Of a stretch of 64,000 bases of DNA, positions 61,079-64,000 are shown in pieces. The position numbers and the translations under genes were made by a program. Position 1 is the stretch's first letter. Every line of letters begins with the position of its first letter. The notes under the pieces were generated by a model. It worked only from the letters and a program-made list of their open reading frames with translations, did no database searches and was not told the DNA's origin. This stretch comes from Flavobacteriia bacterium (lineage in GTDB: Bacteria > Bacteroidota > Bacteroidia > Flavobacteriales_D > Crocinitomicaceae): contig RFQZ01000010.1 of NCBI GenBank assembly GCA_009924735.1, positions 1 through 64,000 of the forward strand, written 5' to 3'.

Positions 61079-63709
61079 TTACTCCCCGATTGCTTTGATG
61101 ACTTCCACTTGAAGTTTTTCGGTGTCATAATCCGTCTCTTCATCAAAAATCTCGAAGAAAGGCTCCTCGAAAGATTTAGACATTACCCTTTTTTGTAAAG
61201 AAAGCAGTAAAGCAGGCAAAACGACTAAGTTGGTAACCATCCCAACGAGAATGGTAATGGAAACCAGCAGCCCCAATCCTTTTGTTCCTCCAAATTGAGA
61301 AAAAACAAACATGATGAACCCAAAGAAAAGGATCACGGAAGTATAAAAAATACCCAGTCCTGTTTCGCGCAAAGATTTTAGGATGGCATAATTCATATCG
61401 TGGGAATGTAGTTTTAACTCCTGACGATACTTCGCTAAGAAGAGAATGGCATTATCTACAGTAATACCAAGGGCAATTCCAAAAACCAATAGGGTAGAAG
61501 GCTTCAATGGTATTTTAAAATACCCCATAATTCCGGCGGTGATCAATAAAGGAATGATGTTGGGAATCATCGATATAAGAATAATCTTTAACGATCTGAA
61601 AAGAACGGCCATTAGCAATGCAATGGATAATATGGCAAAGATTAAGCTTTGTATCAAATTGATGAACAGGTATTTGGTTCCTTCAGAAACCACGACCGAG
61701 ACCCCCGTAAATGTTACATCATAGTATTGTTCGTCTATGGCTTTTCGTATTTTTTGCAGTGTTCCCTGTTTGTTTTTGTATTTGAGCATAAAGCTTTGAT
61801 CTAAATCAAATTGATACAGCATCGCGGTGTCTCCTTTTGAGATTTGCTGTGCAAGTGAGTTGTAAATCGCAGGGTTCTCCATTACGATTGAGTCAAACAT
61901 CCCTTTTTTCCCATTCTTTAATTGCGCAAATTGTCTTTCCATTATTCCTTTGTCCGGATTCATGATCTGGTCCACTTTGAAGCGCAAAGTATCCACCTTT
62001 TGAGAAACACTGTAGGACCCTAAATCTTTCATTTGGGTTCTAATGCGCAAGGTTGTGTGGGAAGTATCAATCAAATCTTTTAAAGAAATATTGCCCCCGT
62101 TCACAGAACTAAAATCGAACTTATCCATGTAGGATTTTAATCGAAGTTTGTCTCTTTTGTTAATCAGTTTGTAATAATTTGGATCGTTTCCATGGTAAGC
62201 CATGTTTATGGTTTTCAAGAAATCGAGGTAGGTTAAACTTTTGGAGAACAAGGTGTCGTGTTCAAAGGTTTCTTGAACGGCCTCAACTCGTTCCATGGTT
62301 GTTTGGTCAAAAAGATTCCCTGGTTTTTTATAATTAACGGTAATTTCAAAAGGAATGGATCCACCAAAGTTTTTTTCTAAAAACCTCAAATCAACAGCAA
62401 TAGGGTCGTTCTTAGGAATGTCTCCTGTTACATTTCCTGTCGCAATGATTTTTGTCATACCATAAAGCCCAACAATAACCAAGACAATCGAAACTGAATA
62501 AATCAAAGGTCTATGCTTCGAGATAATTTTTATTATTCCCTCGATAAATCCTTGGGAATAAACCCTGTTTAGGTGTCGTAAATGTCTCTCAAGGGGCGGT
62601 TTACTAAACGAAGCCATGATGGGCACGATGCATAAAGACAACACAAAAACCACCATGATGTTAATGCTGGAAATAATTCCGAATTCAGCAAGGCGCTCAC
62701 TGCTTGTAAAGGTTACGAAACCTACAGCCGTTGTGAGGTTTGTAAGAAAGGTTACCGGGCCAATCCTACGAATCATCGTGAACAATGCCTTTGTTTTGTT
62801 TTGTAAACGCACATATTCCTGGTGGTATCGGGTCACGATAAAAACGCAGTTCGGCACCCCAATTACGATGAGTAACGGTGGGATTAGAGCCATCATGACG
62901 GTCAATGAGTAATTGAACAAAGCAACCATTCCCAAGGCCCAGATTACGGAAATGAAAACCACTAAATTACATTGGAAAACAATTCGTAAGGAACGGAAAA
63001 AGATATACAACAAAAGAGAGGATGCCAATACAGATAATCCTAAAAAGATGTACATCTCGTTAAGGATACGTTTGGCAACAAGTACGCGAATGTGTGGCAA
63101 TCCCGCGAAGTGTGGTTTGCCAAAATATTGCTTGTAGTTTTCCGCGATTTCTTCTATTTCGAATACAACTTTGGATTTTTTTCGGTCTTCCAATATCTTT
63201 TCATCCAGGCCAATCATTAACAGCGAAACCTTACTGCTGTCGTTAAACAAAACCCGATTGAATAAAGGATTTATTTTTATTTCCTTTCGAATGGAGTCAA
63301 TGCCTTTTTCCCTAAAAGTCGTGTCATAAAAAATGCGATGAACTTCAAATTTCTCCTCCTGCTTGTTGTTGCTAATTGAAAATAAAGTGGCTTCAGAGAT
63401 GACATTTTGAACTCCTTTACAAGCTAAAATTTTATTGCCTAACTCCTTCCATTTTTTAAAATTACGCTCCGTATACAAAGAGTCCGAATGAATGGCTATG
63501 ACCAAGGTAGAGCCATCTTCGCCAAATTGTTCCTTAAATTTATGGTAGTCTAATTGCGTTGGGTTGTCCTTTGGCAACATAATGCCAAAACGATTGTCAA
63601 CCCGTAAAGATGTTACAGCAAAATACCCAAAAAACAACGTAATTAGAAAAATTAAGGTTAAAATATATAACCGATTTCTAAGAATTATACTTGCAATTTT
63701 ACTCCACAT
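61079..63709 (-). CDS. RND superfamily exporter (HAE3/MMPL-like)
   Basis: Polytopic RND transporter of 876 residues with two repeats of one helix, a large extracytoplasmic loop and five helices (first helix near 10-31; helices 210-350; second repeat from ~400). Helix 4 motifs with acidic residues include GIALGITVDNAILFLAKYR, the proton-relay type seen in MMPL/HAE3 proteins. Related proteins export lipids, hopanoids or sterol-like molecules; the substrate here is unknown. No periplasmic adaptor or TolC gene lies nearby, consistent with the HAE3 type. The ATG at 63709 has a perfect TAACTTTG box 30 bases upstream. Confidence 0.88.
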   Translation of the reverse strand: MWSKIASIILRNRLYILTLIFLITLFFGYFAVTSLRVDNRFGIMLPKDNPTQLDYHKFKEQFGEDGSTLVIAIHSDSLYTERNFKKWKELGNKILACKGVQNVISEATLFSISNNKQEEKFEVHRIFYDTTFREKGIDSIRKEIKINPLFNRVLFNDSSKVSLLMIGLDEKILEDRKKSKVVFEIEEIAENYKQYFGKPHFAGLPHIRVLVAKRILNEMYIFLGLSVLASSLLLYIFFRSLRIVFQCNLVVFISVIWALGMVALFNYSLTVMMALIPPLLIVIGVPNCVFIVTRYHQEYVRLQNKTKALFTMIRRIGPVTFLTNLTTAVGFVTFTSSERLAEFGIISSINIMVVFVLSLCIVPIMASFSKPPLERHLRHLNRVYSQGFIEGIIKIISKHRPLIYSVSIVLVIVGLYGMTKIIATGNVTGDIPKNDPIAVDLRFLEKNFGGSIPFEITVNYKKPGNLFDQTTMERVEAVQETFEHDTLFSKSLTYLDFLKTINMAYHGNDPNYYKLINKRDKLRLKSYMDKFDFSSVNGGNISLKDLIDTSHTTLRIRTQMKDLGSYSVSQKVDTLRFKVDQIMNPDKGIMERQFAQLKNGKKGMFDSIVMENPAIYNSLAQQISKGDTAMLYQFDLDQSFMLKYKNKQGTLQKIRKAIDEQYYDVTFTGVSVVVSEGTKYLFINLIQSLIFAILSIALLMAVLFRSLKIILISMIPNIIPLLITAGIMGYFKIPLKPSTLLVFGIALGITVDNAILFLAKYRQELKLHSHDMNYAILKSLRETGLGIFYTSVILFFGFIMFVFSQFGGTKGLGLLVSITILVGMVTNLVVLPALLLSLQKRVMSKSFEEPFFEIFDEETDYDTEKLQVEVIKAIGE

Positions 63710-63738
63710 GAATCATCGTTTACCTAAAAAAATCGAAG

Positions 63739-63746
63739 CAAAGTTA
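63739..63746 (-). promoter_or_regulatory. Promoter -7 element TAACTTTG of the RND exporter gene
   Basis: Perfect TAnnTTTG match on the minus strand, ending 29 bases before the exporter ATG. No good -33 box at the expected spacing. Confidence 0.45.
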
Positions 63747-63871
63747 CAAAAATCAATGGGTTTAGAGGTTTCTCATTGGAAGTTGCGCTGAATACAAGTT
63801 TTTTAGGGAAACAAATGAGCAATGAGGTTGACCTAAAGTTTAACCAGGGAAAGAAAATGTGTGGATAAGAG

Positions 63872-63925
63872 AAAAAAAACCAGAGTTCGGGACCTTGCAT
63901 TCGCGTGGTATCTTCTCTGGTTTTT
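63872..63925 (-). terminator. Terminator downstream of tRNA-Leu
   Basis: CCAGAG (63880-63885) and CTCTGG (63915-63920) flank a 29-base loop; with the A/T flanks the stem extends to 11 bp. In the minus-strand RNA it ends in a run of eight U. It starts one base after the mature tRNA 3' end, so it probably terminates the tRNA transcript. Confidence 0.75.
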
Positions 63926-63926
63926 G

Positions 63927-64000
63927 TACTCGAGGCGGGACTTGAACCCGCACGGGCTAATGCCCACAGGATTTTAAGTCCGGCGTGTCTACCATTCCAC
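63927..64000 (-). tRNA. tRNA-Leu (UAA anticodon), 5' part cut by window edge
   Basis: Read on the minus strand the segment has the T arm GCGGGTTCAAGTCCCGC, acceptor 3' strand CTCGAGT plus discriminator A, a long class II variable arm (GGGC-ATTA-GCCC) and anticodon loop CTTAAAA with anticodon TAA. The variable arm and anticodon give tRNA-Leu. The sequence ends inside the D arm at the window edge, so the 5' acceptor strand is missing. CCA is not encoded after the discriminator. Confidence 0.93.

Noticed and set aside
63564-63791. Plus-strand ORF of 75 residues opposite the RND exporter
   Set aside because: Mostly antisense to the exporter, with low-complexity basic composition and no neighbours.
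63860-63868. Perfect DnaA box TGTGGATAA near tRNA-Leu
   Set aside because: A single 9-mer is expected about once by chance in a window of this size; there is no cluster.

Overview
The window looks like chromosomal DNA of a flavobacterium (Bacteroidota, Flavobacteriales; the family is not resolved from this stretch). Indications are type IX secretion (T9SS) components and cargo (a PorZ-like protein and two secreted proteins with C-terminal sorting domains), two Wzi/RemB-like outer-membrane barrels, a DUF4175 giant protein, the gene order purH-mreBCD-mrdA-rodA, and recurrent TAnnTTTG-like promoter elements often only a few bases before the start codon. Coding density is very high. Many neighbours overlap by ATGA or TAATG, and several convergent pairs overlap at their ends.

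Layout. 1-1.6 kb: accessory edge with an MvaI/BcnI-type restriction endonuclease, a roughly 120-bp palindromic element and an orphan 3' end of another reading frame. 1.6-8.7 kb: rpiB, a 518-bp AT-rich gap with a cluster of TTAT(C/G)AAC nonamers (possible origin), then the operon DUF4175 - RsbW-like ATPase - ybeY - mnmG. A perfect 16-bp parS sequence lies inside the end of ybeY. 8.8-20.6 kb: a D-2-hydroxyacid dehydrogenase, a secreted T9SS amidase, a TPR protein/outer-membrane barrel pair, ftsE, PhoH and a TIGR01777 protein. 20.7-26.4 kb: S41 peptidase - transaminase - omega-amidase operon, a T9SS cargo protein and a YqaA-type membrane protein. 26.4-31.3 kb: two large polytopic GT-C-like proteins flanking a decaprenyl-phosphate phosphoribosyltransferase and a HAD phosphatase.

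31.4-38.6 kb: porZ, a bacilliredoxin/ArsC-like thiol pair, a flippase and a crotonase, three tandem SSB-like genes all lacking the acidic tail, and a small membrane-anchored protein. 38.6-53.4 kb: one nearly gapless minus-strand block reading purH, mreB, mreC, mreD, mrdA, rodA, PBP1A, scoA, scoB, cysQ and two Wzi/RemB-like barrels. It links purine synthesis, the elongasome, ketoacid CoA transfer and envelope proteins. 53.5-56.9 kb: nrdB-nrdA. 57.2-61.1 kb: comF, FAD oxidoreductase, dCMP deaminase and a C-terminal processing protease. 61.1-64 kb: an RND exporter and the 3' part of a tRNA-Leu(UAA) cut by the window edge.

The observations most worth following are the parS site with the nearby nonamer cluster (possible origin neighbourhood), the tail-less SSB trio with an inverted repeat between genes 2 and 3, the polyprenyl-pentose glycosylation mini-locus, and the restriction endonuclease/palindrome/gene-remnant junction at the left edge. 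Family assignments come from recognised motifs and gene order, not database searches.
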